Virus record (IMG/VR): IMGVR_UViG_3300020201_000022
Coordinates: 1 to 55,764 of that record
Source: a virus
DNA: 55,764 nucleotides
Reading direction: 5' to 3' (one strand)
The notes under the pieces are model-generated. The model was not told the origin of the DNA. It searched no databases and worked only from the letters and a program-made list of their open reading frames with translations. Positions 41,541 through 48,114 of this stretch are shown here, one piece after another. How positions within the stretch are numbered: position 1 is the stretch's first letter; the number at the start of each line of letters is the position of its first letter. Both the position numbers and the translations under genes were made by a program.

Positions 41541-41747
41541 TGATTGATCCAACGAAGTACGGCACGATCACTGAGACGGCTCAGGCCGCCGGGATCGGTC
41601 GCGGTGGATTGCGTCACGCAATTGATCGCGGCGAGATCACGCAAACCGTCGAAACAATCGGTGGCACAACGCTGGTGAGTGTGGCGGCTGCGTTGCGTTG
41701 GTCAAAAAACCGGCCACCGCGAGGGCCAAAGCGGCAGGACAAATCCG
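41528..41747 (+). repeat. 220-bp inverted repeat, left copy
   Basis: Reverse complement of 55545-55764 with one mismatch. Covers the last bases of the preceding gene and almost all of the small HTH gene. The similarity runs to the window edge, so the full repeat is longer. Confidence 0.95.
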
Positions 41748-41752
41748 CATAA
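41540..41752 (+). CDS. Small HTH protein, module 1 copy
   Basis: 70 aa from ATG 41540 (TAATG junction); an in-frame ATG at 41525 is also possible. TITETAQAAGIGRGGLRHAIDRGEI is a helix-turn-helix, followed by VETIGGTTLVSVAAALRW and a basic Arg/Lys/Pro tail. It looks like a MerR/excisionase-like DNA binder. Differs from the copy at 55540-55752 by one internal residue and the last one (Ala versus Glu). The TAA forms the TAACG left end of attC-like element 5. Confidence 0.72.
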   Translation: MIDPTKYGTITETAQAAGIGRGGLRHAIDRGEITQTVETIGGTTLVSVAAALRWSKNRPPRGPKRQDKSA

Positions 41753-41834
41753 CGTTTTGATTCATCGAGCAACGGAAAGTAAACAATGACTACAAAAAAC
41801 GCTCAACCCGTTGCTTCGATGCAATCAATTGTTC
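41750..41834. repeat. attC-like element 5
   Basis: Left arm TAACGTT-TTGATT-N-ATCGA-GCAACGG pairs with right arm CCGTTGC-TTCGAT-N-CAATCA-ATTGTTC. One extra base in the right arm (TTCGAT opposite ATCGA) and one at N. Contains the ATG (41786) of the cysteine-protease gene. Confidence 0.8.
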
Positions 41835-42223
41835 GTCGTCTCCCTAATGCGGTAAAGCAGACGACGCCAACCAATTGTTTCCAAGCATGTGTTGCAACAG
41901 TGCTTGGCGTGCCGATTGAAGACGTGCCCGAAGCGTGTGATGGTGCCAAGTGGGATTGGGATGCGTTCCAAGACTGGCTGGCGTTGCGAGGGCTGCAAGC
42001 GATTGAAGTCGGATTCGGAAATGGTGGAACCATTTACCCAGTGCGTCATCCGGTGTTGTGCATTGTCACCGGAAGATCGCCGCGAGAATGCACAACAGGC
42101 CGTCACGCGGTCGTAGGCGAATTACTAGGGCTGGAAGGATTCCGATTGCTGCATGATCCGCATCCGTCTGATGTGTGGATTGACGGCGAGCCAACGCACG
42201 CTGTGTTTTTTGTTTCGATTTGA
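41786..42223 (+). CDS. Papain-like (C39-like) cysteine protease, cassette gene
   Basis: 145 aa, ATG 41786 inside attC-like element 5. The first 16 residues are therefore encoded by the element. TPTNCFQACVATVLGVPIEDVPE carries the catalytic-type Gln-x-x-Cys region: CFQACVA with a preceding Asn/Thr helix cap. GRHAVVGE (about 111) holds the His, and HDPHPSDVW gives the following Asp/Asn region. This is the arrangement of small phage C39-like peptidases (TNCF-A-C pattern). Substrate unknown; possibly host proteins. Whether the attC-encoded start is used is uncertain, but the catalytic Cys is outside the element. Confidence 0.75.
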   Translation: MTTKNAQPVASMQSIVRRLPNAVKQTTPTNCFQACVATVLGVPIEDVPEACDGAKWDWDAFQDWLALRGLQAIEVGFGNGGTIYPVRHPVLCIVTGRSPRECTTGRHAVVGELLGLEGFRLLHDPHPSDVWIDGEPTHAVFFVSI

Positions 42224-42230
42224 GTACGAC

Positions 42231-42316
42231 GAACGTCAGCAATAATCCGCGTCGGGAGGCGCGACTATGACCAAACCAAAAGACACCAATCCCGACTCGG
42301 ATTCATTGCGTTGTTC
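42231..42316. repeat. attC-like element 6 (85-bp repeat, copy B)
   Basis: Identical to element 3 over 85 bp. Ends GAAC (42231-42234) and GTTC (42313-42316). Holds the GGGAGG and ATG (42267) of the next gene. Confidence 0.85.
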
Positions 42317-42500
42317 TGTCGCTACGCCAGTCGGGGTTGTGCCGTGCAAGGTCGGGACGCAACCGTGGCTGGTCGTGGTAAACAGAAGACGCAAAACAAT
42401 TAAGGTCGGCGACGTTATTTTAATACGCGAGGCCGGCGTAGGACACAAATGGATTCGCGTTCGTGTCGAGAATCTCGAACCTTTGCGAGTTAGTCGATAG
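42267..42500 (+). CDS. Cassette protein with attC-encoded N-terminus, beta-barrel-like
   Basis: 77 aa with the same first 17 residues as 39827-40147. The unique part reads as a small SH3/KOW-like barrel: VVPCKVGTQPWLVVVNRRRK, TIKVGDVILIREAG, KWIRVRVENLEPLRV. It might bind RNA or DNA. Overlaps the next attC-like element at its stop codon. Confidence 0.6.
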   Translation: MTKPKDTNPDSDSLRCSVATPVGVVPCKVGTQPWLVVVNRRRKTIKVGDVILIREAGVGHKWIRVRVENLEPLRVSR

Positions 42501-42584
42501 AACGATTACAATCACCGGGAACGCGGTGACAAACTAACCATTTCAAAAGACTTCGCCGCGTTCTCCGGTGCATTGTCTTGTTCT
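42499..42584. repeat. attC-like element 7
   Basis: Left arm AGAAC-N4-CAAT-N-ACCGG-GAACGCGG pairs with right arm CCGCGTT-CTCCGGTG-CATTG-TC-N-TGTTCT. Ends AGAAC and GTTCT. Central loop about 25 bases. Confidence 0.82.
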
Positions 42585-42609
42585 AACGCCAGAGTTTACG
42601 GAAACGAAA

Positions 42610-43029
42610 ATGATTCGCGAAATACTAAAAGAAGCGGCTGATTTATTTAAGAAGCTAGAAGAGGCAGAGTACGCAGAAAAGCTTACTAAGTCCTACGAGG
42701 TCGGCAAAAATAATGCAGTGGAGTTGCCGTTCGCTCCCGGAGATACCGTGTATCAATACGGAATTGGAGATCATGAATTTTCGGAGTATCGCGTTGAAGC
42801 GGAAAATAGATTGCATTGGTGTCGTACACGATACCGCTGGGCCGATCAGGACGACATCGAGACGCTCGCATTGACGAAGGCTGAAGCCGCGACGAAGTTT
42901 GCCGTTTGGCTTGGGACTGCCAGCCAGGAAGATAAAGACGAAGCCGCAAAAGGCATTGCGGAATCGCTTGATTACCACCGGAAGAACCTTGCGGATTACG
43001 AACTTATTAGCGCGGCTATTGGTCGTTAG
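42610..43029 (+). CDS. Cassette hypothetical protein (139 aa)
   Basis: ATG 42610, preceded by TTACGGAAACG. N-terminal coiled coil (IREILKEAADLFKKLEEAEYAEKL), central beta region (LPFAPGDTVYQYGIGDHEF, RVEAENRLHWCRTRYRWAD) and a helical C-terminus. Not recognised. The TAG overlaps a GAAC that begins a half attC-like sequence (43029-43040). Confidence 0.6.
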   Translation: MIREILKEAADLFKKLEEAEYAEKLTKSYEVGKNNAVELPFAPGDTVYQYGIGDHEFSEYRVEAENRLHWCRTRYRWADQDDIETLALTKAEAATKFAVWLGTASQEDKDEAAKGIAESLDYHRKNLADYELISAAIGR

Positions 43030-43040
43030 AACAACTTATT
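43029..43040. repeat. Junction: GAACAACTTATT, right end of the cassette run
   Basis: GAACAACTTATT at 43029-43040 looks like a left attC end, but no matching right arm follows. The same AACAACTTATT directly follows the stop of the other HTH copy (55541-55531, minus strand), so this is probably the original flank of the cassette insertion. Confidence 0.65.
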
Positions 43041-43173
43041 ATGACGCTACGCGCAGAATAATTCTCGAGGCAGTGCCGTTGATATCGACGCAGATTGCGA
43101 ACCCTCAGTTGCGAGTTTTTGCGGGTTAGAAAACTCGATTTATTAGTGATCGAAAACGGATAGGTAAAACAGC

Positions 43174-43989
43174 ATGAAGCGGGACGCTTTTACACACCCC
43201 AAAACGCTCGACTTGGCATCGCGATTAGACATTAGCCGCGCTCACGCGATCGGTATCCTGGCGCTACTCTGCGACTTCACGGCGACCTACGCTCCGCAGG
43301 GTGACATCGGTAAACATCGCGATGGTGCGATAGCTCGCGGGTGTGACTGGGTAGGTAATCCAGGGGAATTTATTCAAGCCCTACTGGACTCCGGGTGGTT
43401 GGACCTAGACCCCTCACATAGACTGGTTGTGCACGATTGGGAAGACCATTGCGAGCAGTGGGTTAGACTCAAATTGGCTAAACTGAAACTAGCCTTTATA
43501 GTGGTAAAATCCTCAGCAGAGCCTATTGCAGAGCCTATTGCAGAGCGCTCAGCAGAAGCCAGCGCCTCGCGTGACCTATCCTATCCTATCCTATCCCCTC
43601 CTAGCCTAGCCAAGCCTTCACCCTCCTCTACCCTCCTATCCTCAGCAGTGCCGACTAGATCGATGGACGAGGACGAGGGAATTTTGAAAGTTGATTTTGA
43701 TGATTGCTTACGATCGTGCTTGCGGTTGAGCAAGGCGTGTCTTGCACGATCGCACAAGCTGTCAGCCGACGAAATCTGGAAGCTCGTCTGGATGGCGATG
43801 GCGCTGGGGCAGGATGGCCTCATCGCGGAAGTAGCTACGAAGATTCACAACCGAGAAGTCACGAAGCCCAAAGCGTATATCGACGCGTCATTGCGAAAGG
43901 CGTGTATCGAGCGAAACACCGATATGCTTCGTGTCGCAAGGTGCGCACCCGAAAGACCGAAACCAATTACGGCCAACGCGGATATTTAA
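43174..43989 (+). CDS. Replication initiator / DnaD-like protein
   Basis: 271 aa, ATG 43174. The N-terminal 105 residues form a winged-helix replisome-organiser-like domain: DAFTHPKTLDLASRLDISRAH, IGILALLCDFT, GAIARGCDWVGNPGEFIQAL, SGWLDLD and LVVHDWEDH. A Ser/Pro/Ala linker (about 118-160) carries duplicated EPIAEPIAE and lies over a pentanucleotide repeat. The C-terminal helical domain (LRSCLRLSKACLARSHKLSADEIWKLVWMAMAL) resembles a DnaD-like second domain. It would open the phage origin and recruit helicase. No helicase loader follows; RusA does. Confidence 0.75.
   Translation: MKRDAFTHPKTLDLASRLDISRAHAIGILALLCDFTATYAPQGDIGKHRDGAIARGCDWVGNPGEFIQALLDSGWLDLDPSHRLVVHDWEDHCEQWVRLKLAKLKLAFIVVKSSAEPIAEPIAERSAEASASRDLSYPILSPPSLAKPSPSSTLLSSAVPTRSMDEDEGILKVDFDDCLRSCLRLSKACLARSHKLSADEIWKLVWMAMALGQDGLIAEVATKIHNREVTKPKAYIDASLRKACIERNTDMLRVARCAPERPKPITANADI
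43576..43595 (+). repeat. Pentanucleotide repeat (CTATC)4 in coding sequence
   Basis: Four perfect CTATC units inside the linker of the replication gene, followed by a C/T-rich imperfect stretch to about 43640. Gain or loss of one unit would shift the frame before the C-terminal domain. Confidence 0.9.
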
Positions 43990-44006
43990 CCTGGAAGGAA
44001 TCGAAA

Positions 44007-44528
44007 ATTAAAGAAATAACATTTACTGTGATAGGTAGACCGCAACAGCGAGGCTCAAAGAAGGTCGGCTTAATTCCGCAAGGGTCGAACGGATTTTTGA
44101 TGAAGAACGGCAGGCCGGTTGTGGTTGCTCGCGATGCTAACGAAAACAGCAAAGCCTGGATGGACTCGGTTAAGCTCGCAGCGTACGACGCCTATCGAGG
44201 CGAGTTGCTTATGGGTCCGGTCGAAATGCTTGTAAGGTTTTATTTCAAGCGACCCAACAGCCACTACGGGACCGGCAAGAACGTGATACAGCTCAAGGCC
44301 TCCGCACCGATGTATCACTCGCAATCACCGGACCTGGACAAGTTGGTCCGTTGCTTGGGCGATGCGCTGACGGGTGTGGTCTACGTCGATGATCGCCAAG
44401 TGTGCAGGACGTTGAGCCAGCGAGAATGGACGACGACCACCGAACGCGCGGAAGTCACGATTCGCGAGTTGTTCAGCTCGCCGATCGATCAGCCAAAACC
44501 CGAACAGCTTGGCTTACCCCTCACTTAG
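44007..44528 (+). CDS. rusA: RusA-like Holliday junction resolvase, module 1
   Basis: 173 aa if started at ATT 44007; AAGGA lies six bases before it. GTG 44028 is the nearest standard start, but it lacks an SD and removes the first strand (KEITFTV). Recognised by the RusA core: FTVIGRPQQRGSKK at the start, then SPDLDKLVRCLGDALTGVVYVDDRQV, with the acidic triad D-x-D...D-x-x...DD. It cuts Holliday junctions to allow packaging of debranched DNA. Complete otherwise. The C-terminus (QPKPEQLGLPL) is typical. Confidence 0.85.
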   Translation: MKEITFTVIGRPQQRGSKKVGLIPQGSNGFLMKNGRPVVVARDANENSKAWMDSVKLAAYDAYRGELLMGPVEMLVRFYFKRPNSHYGTGKNVIQLKASAPMYHSQSPDLDKLVRCLGDALTGVVYVDDRQVCRTLSQREWTTTTERAEVTIRELFSSPIDQPKPEQLGLPLT

Positions 44529-44694
44529 CGGTTGAAGCTTTTGAATCTTTTGAACATCCTGAACATCCTGAACGCATTCCGTCGCCTTGGTGCTTTACAC
44601 CGGCTCGAAGTTGCTGCAAGCTCGCTAAGTGCCACCAGACGCCCGCTAACGAGCGTAAAACTTTTAGCCCGACATTTGCCGAAGGAATCACCAA
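44529..44694. other. Intergenic region before the lysis cassette
   Basis: Contains CACTTAGCG (44522-44530) and its inverted copy CGCTAAGTG (44623-44631), plus GAACATCCT twice in tandem (44553-44570) and a GAATCTTTTGAAC...GAACGCATTC motif shared with 7860-7900. No clear promoter seen. Confidence 0.5.
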
Positions 44695-45534
44695 ATGCGT
44701 TCTCCGTCGATCCTCACCGCTGCAATCGCGTGCCTGCTGTCGAGCAGCGCGTTCGGCCAGATTTTCCCGAATGCGTTTTGGAATGCTCCCGCGAAAGTTA
44801 GTTCATCCTGCCCTGGTGGGGTTTGCCCGACGGGTGTGACAACTGCAAATACCGCGCCGGGTCACTGGAGTTACCCAGGCTCAATCGATTCGCATCTCGA
44901 AGGAACCCACGGCGTTTCGACGGCGGGCATGAGCTTTCAGCAAAAACGGAACCTGCATGATTCGCTCCACGAAAGCCCGATGTCGGATCAGTTCAGGCAA
45001 TATCCGGCAGTTTCAAAATCCACCAGCTACGGTTCGGCGGGCTCCTCAGTGCGCGGCTACGGCTCAAGCGGATCTTCGTTCGGTCGCGACTACGACGGCG
45101 CTGTGATCACCTCGGTTGGCCCACCTTTGGCACCACCACTGCCTCAAGCGGCAGTAAACGACGTTTCGGCGCTCAAGGTCGGCGATAGGGTCGCTTTCAG
45201 GCGTGCGTTGCTCGATGCCGGTCGCAAAGCCAGGGATTGCGGGGATATTACTTCGCTCGAATTTTTCATGCTTTCCGCGTCGAGTCGCAACCCTAGAACG
45301 CTCGAGAAAATGCAAGCGGCTGTACACGAAGCAGCGATCGAAGAAGGCCTTGCAACGACTCAGGCGATCAACTGGGACGGGTTGATTGAGTTCATCGAGA
45401 AGCTTATTCCGATCATTATTAAGTTGATTGATTTGTTTTCAATGAGTCAACCTATGCAATCGTTCGATTTTGTGCCCGTCCAGCAGTATGCATACAGCCC
45501 ACCGTTGCAGGATTGCTTCGCGTCGGCGGTCTAG
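44695..45534 (+). CDS. Secreted protein of the lysis region
   Basis: 279 aa, ATG 44695 with AAGGA upstream. Signal peptide: MRSPSILTAAIACLLSSSAFGQ, with likely cleavage after AFG or GQ. A CPGGVCP loop (about 38) follows, then a Ser/Gly-rich stretch, a helical domain (VGDRVAFRRALLDAGRKARD) and a hydrophobic segment near 228-245 (LIPIIIKLIDLF). The C-terminus is polar. It is the first gene of a cassette with the subtilase, another secreted protein and small membrane proteins. Possible envelope-active function at lysis; not recognised. Confidence 0.65.
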   Translation: MRSPSILTAAIACLLSSSAFGQIFPNAFWNAPAKVSSSCPGGVCPTGVTTANTAPGHWSYPGSIDSHLEGTHGVSTAGMSFQQKRNLHDSLHESPMSDQFRQYPAVSKSTSYGSAGSSVRGYGSSGSSFGRDYDGAVITSVGPPLAPPLPQAAVNDVSALKVGDRVAFRRALLDAGRKARDCGDITSLEFFMLSASSRNPRTLEKMQAAVHEAAIEEGLATTQAINWDGLIEFIEKLIPIIIKLIDLFSMSQPMQSFDFVPVQQYAYSPPLQDCFASAV

Positions 45535-45572
45535 TCTCTGCGTTCGAACCTGTCGGCTGGAGCAATCAGATA

Positions 45573-46523
45573 ATGGACGACGAAAATAGATTCCATTTGC
45601 CACCGGATTTATTCATTGACGAATCGCAAGTCTTCCCACTGTCGGACGAGTTGCCGAAGGGTGCCTGGCACATTACCGCGAAGCTGCGCGAGCTGCACAA
45701 TCGCAAGGTCGACGGAGCCAACGTCATCGTTGCAGTCAACGATACGGCCGGTCAAGCCGATCACCCGTTCCTGCCAAAGCAACTGGCCGGCAAAGACTTC
45801 ACCAACTCACGCTATGGACTGCGCGACACACATGGGCACGGAACGCATTGCCAAGGAATCGTCATCAGTGTCGCTCCAAAGGCGAGTCTTGTAACCGCGA
45901 AAGTGCTCGGCGACTCCGGCAGTGGTTCAACGACTGGGATCAATGCAGGACGAGTGTGGGCAGCGCAGCAAGGCGCGGATGTGATCAGCGAATCACTCGG
46001 AGACGGCGGCGGACCACCACTCGCGGCAGACCTTGCGGCCTACGATCAAGCCTACGCAGCCGGTGCATCAATTTGCGTAGCAGCATTAGGCAACGCTGGC
46101 TACAACGGTCGTTCCACCATCGGGCGACCTGGTTCTTACTCGACTCGCAATCACGGCATCGCGGCTATCGGATCCGATTGGCGTACGATCGCGGGTTTCT
46201 CCAGTGGTGGGCCTCAAGCTCGCTTCGCCGCTCCCGGCGCTGGAATCATCAGTTGTCGACCTGGTGCCGGTTGGGTCACGATGAGCGGTACGTCGATGGC
46301 GACTCCGTGGCAAGCTGGCCTTTACGCGTTGCTGATCGGCTATCGCCGTGGCATCGGATTGCCCGACTTGAAAGGGCCTGAAGAATGGTCCGACTGGTTC
46401 GTTACCGAGAAGCTGACCGTCGATCTCGGTGCGCCTGGCTGGGATCCGAGATATGGCAACGGCCTGGTCGACGTGAACAAGGTTGCTGATTATCTTCTGG
46501 AGCGCACAACACAAAATGTTTAA
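45573..46523 (+). CDS. Subtilisin-like serine protease (S8 family)
   Basis: 316 aa from ATG 45573 (MDDENRF); an in-frame start upstream (45513) is less likely. All catalytic motifs are intact: Asp in VAVNDTAG (about 54), His in HGHGTHCQG (about 89), the oxyanion Asn in ALGNAG, and Ser in SGTSMATP (about 254). No signal peptide or clear prodomain is visible, so export would need the holin or another route. It sits where an endolysin would be expected, between two secreted proteins. Proposed role (inference): digest the proteinaceous cell envelope during lysis. A prophage moron protease is the alternative. Confidence 0.9.
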   Translation: MDDENRFHLPPDLFIDESQVFPLSDELPKGAWHITAKLRELHNRKVDGANVIVAVNDTAGQADHPFLPKQLAGKDFTNSRYGLRDTHGHGTHCQGIVISVAPKASLVTAKVLGDSGSGSTTGINAGRVWAAQQGADVISESLGDGGGPPLAADLAAYDQAYAAGASICVAALGNAGYNGRSTIGRPGSYSTRNHGIAAIGSDWRTIAGFSSGGPQARFAAPGAGIISCRPGAGWVTMSGTSMATPWQAGLYALLIGYRRGIGLPDLKGPEEWSDWFVTEKLTVDLGAPGWDPRYGNGLVDVNKVADYLLERTTQNV

Positions 46524-47271
46524 GCCAATCCTGATTCTGCTGCTGCTGTGCTCGTCTGCTTTCGCGCAAGTGAAGGTTGATGTCGAACCGTTCTCCGCGA
46601 TCATCGCGAAGTCTGCGAGAGTTGAGCCCCTGGTTGATTCCGTGGCGGTCATAGTCACTGATCGAATCGCTGATCGTAGCGGAGCGTTCTTGACGATAGC
46701 TTCCGAATCGAAGTGGGCAACTCCGTATATCGATGCAAGCGGCGTGGAGATTTCTCAATCGCAGGCTGACGCAAAACGCTGGATCATGTTTGCGAAGCCG
46801 GGCAAGTATCGCGTGCAAATCATCGAATTCGACCCAGAGCGCGGACCACGATTCACGCCCGTCGAAGTCGTTATCGGCACGCCAACAAAACCCGATGAGC
46901 CCGGCACGCCCGAAAAACCCGAAGATCCAAAGCCGCCAGTCGGCGATTTTGTTGCGTTGAGAAACTCGGCGGATGAACTGGCCGACAAACTGAACGATCC
47001 GCCAACGCGAGCATCACTCGCGAAAGCCTACGAACATGCTCTCAATGCAGCGGCCGGCAAAGACTATGCTCAGTCGCGTGAGATTGTCACGATGTCGCGC
47101 TTCATCGCGCTCAACTCGCGCGAAGGTGCATCGCTCCAGAAGGATTGGACCTCCGGCTTCCTAAAGCCAATTGACGCTAAACTCTCGCAACTCGTAAAAG
47201 CCGGCGACGTGGCCGCGTACGCGCTCGCAATTACAGCGATTCAAAAAGGCTTAGTTCAAAATGCCAACTGA
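46516..47271 (+). CDS. Secreted protein with Pro-rich linker, lysis region
   Basis: 251 aa from ATG 46516, overlapping the subtilase end. Signal peptide MFKPILILLLLCSSAFAQ, then a beta domain (VDSVAVIVTDRIADRSGAFL, KYRVQIIEFDPERGP), a Pro/Glu/Lys linker (TPTKPDEPGTPEKPEDPKPP) and a helical C-terminus. The C-terminal 63 residues match the truncated gene at 2-193, so at least two related lysis cassettes exist. No enzyme motif is seen; possibly a periplasmic adaptor. Confidence 0.7.
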   Translation: MFKPILILLLLCSSAFAQVKVDVEPFSAIIAKSARVEPLVDSVAVIVTDRIADRSGAFLTIASESKWATPYIDASGVEISQSQADAKRWIMFAKPGKYRVQIIEFDPERGPRFTPVEVVIGTPTKPDEPGTPEKPEDPKPPVGDFVALRNSADELADKLNDPPTRASLAKAYEHALNAAAGKDYAQSREIVTMSRFIALNSREGASLQKDWTSGFLKPIDAKLSQLVKAGDVAAYALAITAIQKGLVQNAN

Positions 47272-47566
47272 TCCAAACATTATCGGCAGTGTCCTTTCAA
47301 CGCTTGGCATTGGCGGCGCTCTGGTGTGGTATCTGTATTACACCACCAGCGTGACAATGCCGAAACGTGATGATCACTACTCGCAAACGCTAAACGAGAT
47401 CACCAAAGAGTTTACGACGTGCCTGAAGGAAGAGCGAGATTATCGACGCACTGAGATCATCGAACTCAAGGCGGTCATTCGTGAATCCAGGTGCCTGTTT
47501 ACTTTGCCAGAAAAACAGAATCAAAGAGTACAGCAAGAATCGGAATCAACTCGGAATGAACCTTGA
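47261..47566 (+). CDS. Holin/spanin-like membrane protein (101 aa)
   Basis: ATG 47261 overlapping the previous stop. One N-terminal membrane span (IIGSVLSTLGIGGALVWYLYY), then a charged helical body (YSQTLNEITKEFTTCLKEERDYRRTEIIELKAVIRE) and a polar tail. The topology of an i-spanin or of phage holin-like proteins with a coiled-coil periplasmic domain. It partners with the next small membrane gene, which overlaps its end, as spanin pairs often do. Confidence 0.6.
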   Translation: MPTDPNIIGSVLSTLGIGGALVWYLYYTTSVTMPKRDDHYSQTLNEITKEFTTCLKEERDYRRTEIIELKAVIRESRCLFTLPEKQNQRVQQESESTRNEP

Positions 47567-47675
47567 CGCCCAACAATTTGCAGTGGTCGCCGTGATGCTC
47601 TGTATCCTGCTCATCACTTACGCCTGCCTCTATCGCTGGGACGAAAACTACCCGAACGATCAAGGCGCTGAATAA
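47556..47675 (+). CDS. Small membrane protein (39 aa)
   Basis: ATG 47556, overlapping the preceding gene by 11 bases. MNLDAQQFAVVAVMLCILLITYACLYRW: one span, then an acidic tail. A Cys in the hydrophobic segment is not a lipobox. Occupies the same place as the 48-aa protein at 209-355. Confidence 0.55.
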   Translation: MNLDAQQFAVVAVMLCILLITYACLYRWDENYPNDQGAE

Positions 47676-47721
47676 TTTTGCGGGCAACCGGCCGCATGAA
47701 ACCGTAACCCGAGCTGACCCA

Positions 47722-48048
47722 ATGCCACCACCGACCGCTCGCCCGTCGCTATGTTCAACTTGCGGCGCTCGCAAGATAGGCCGCTGCAATCGCTGCCGCC
47801 AGCCTCGCACCAATCGCAAGTCAGCGCATCAGCGGGGCTACGATCGTCGCTGGCGAACCGCGTCGCTGACCTTCCTTGCTCGGCCCGAAAACCGCACCTG
47901 TGCCATCTGCAAAAATCGCCTCGCCGAATGCGTCGACCACATCATTGACCATCACGGCGACAAAGAAACATTCTGGGACGTGAGCAACTGGCAACCCGCC
48001 TGCATCGCCTGCAACACCCGCAAAGCCCACCGCCGCAAACGCCACTAA
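47722..48048 (+). CDS. HNH endonuclease
   Basis: 108 aa, ATG 47722. Zinc-finger-like pairs CSTC (about 11) and CNRC (about 22), then the HNH core: CAICKNRLAECVDHIIDHHGDKETF, ending NWQPACIACNTRKAHR. Two CxxC pairs bind structural zinc and the VDHI/N...H residues form the active site. Phage HNH proteins of this size next to terminase genes are known to aid DNA packaging by cutting at cos or pac sites. Its neighbour is a P27-type small terminase, a classic pairing. Confidence 0.92.
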   Translation: MPPPTARPSLCSTCGARKIGRCNRCRQPRTNRKSAHQRGYDRRWRTASLTFLARPENRTCAICKNRLAECVDHIIDHHGDKETFWDVSNWQPACIACNTRKAHRRKRH

Positions 48049-48101
48049 GCACCAAGCACCAAGCACTCCCCACCAAGCACCAAGCACCAAGCACCAAGCA
48101 C
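48046..48101. repeat. Heptamer tandem repeat (AAGCACC)n
   Basis: About seven AAGCACC units in two blocks separated by CACTCCCC, starting at the stop codon of the HNH gene. Similar arrays lie at 48626-48657, 52102-52203 and 54233-54263. Confidence 0.95.
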
Positions 48102-48114
48102 GAATTTGAATTAA

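Noticed and set aside
39792-42316. 85-bp identical repeat first read as a transposon end or conserved protein domain
   Set aside because: Its arms pair with each other and fit the same fold and ends as five other elements of unrelated sequence, so an attC-like site is the better explanation.
48046-48101. Heptamer arrays as CRISPR repeats
   Set aside because: Units are 7 bp with no unique spacers between them.
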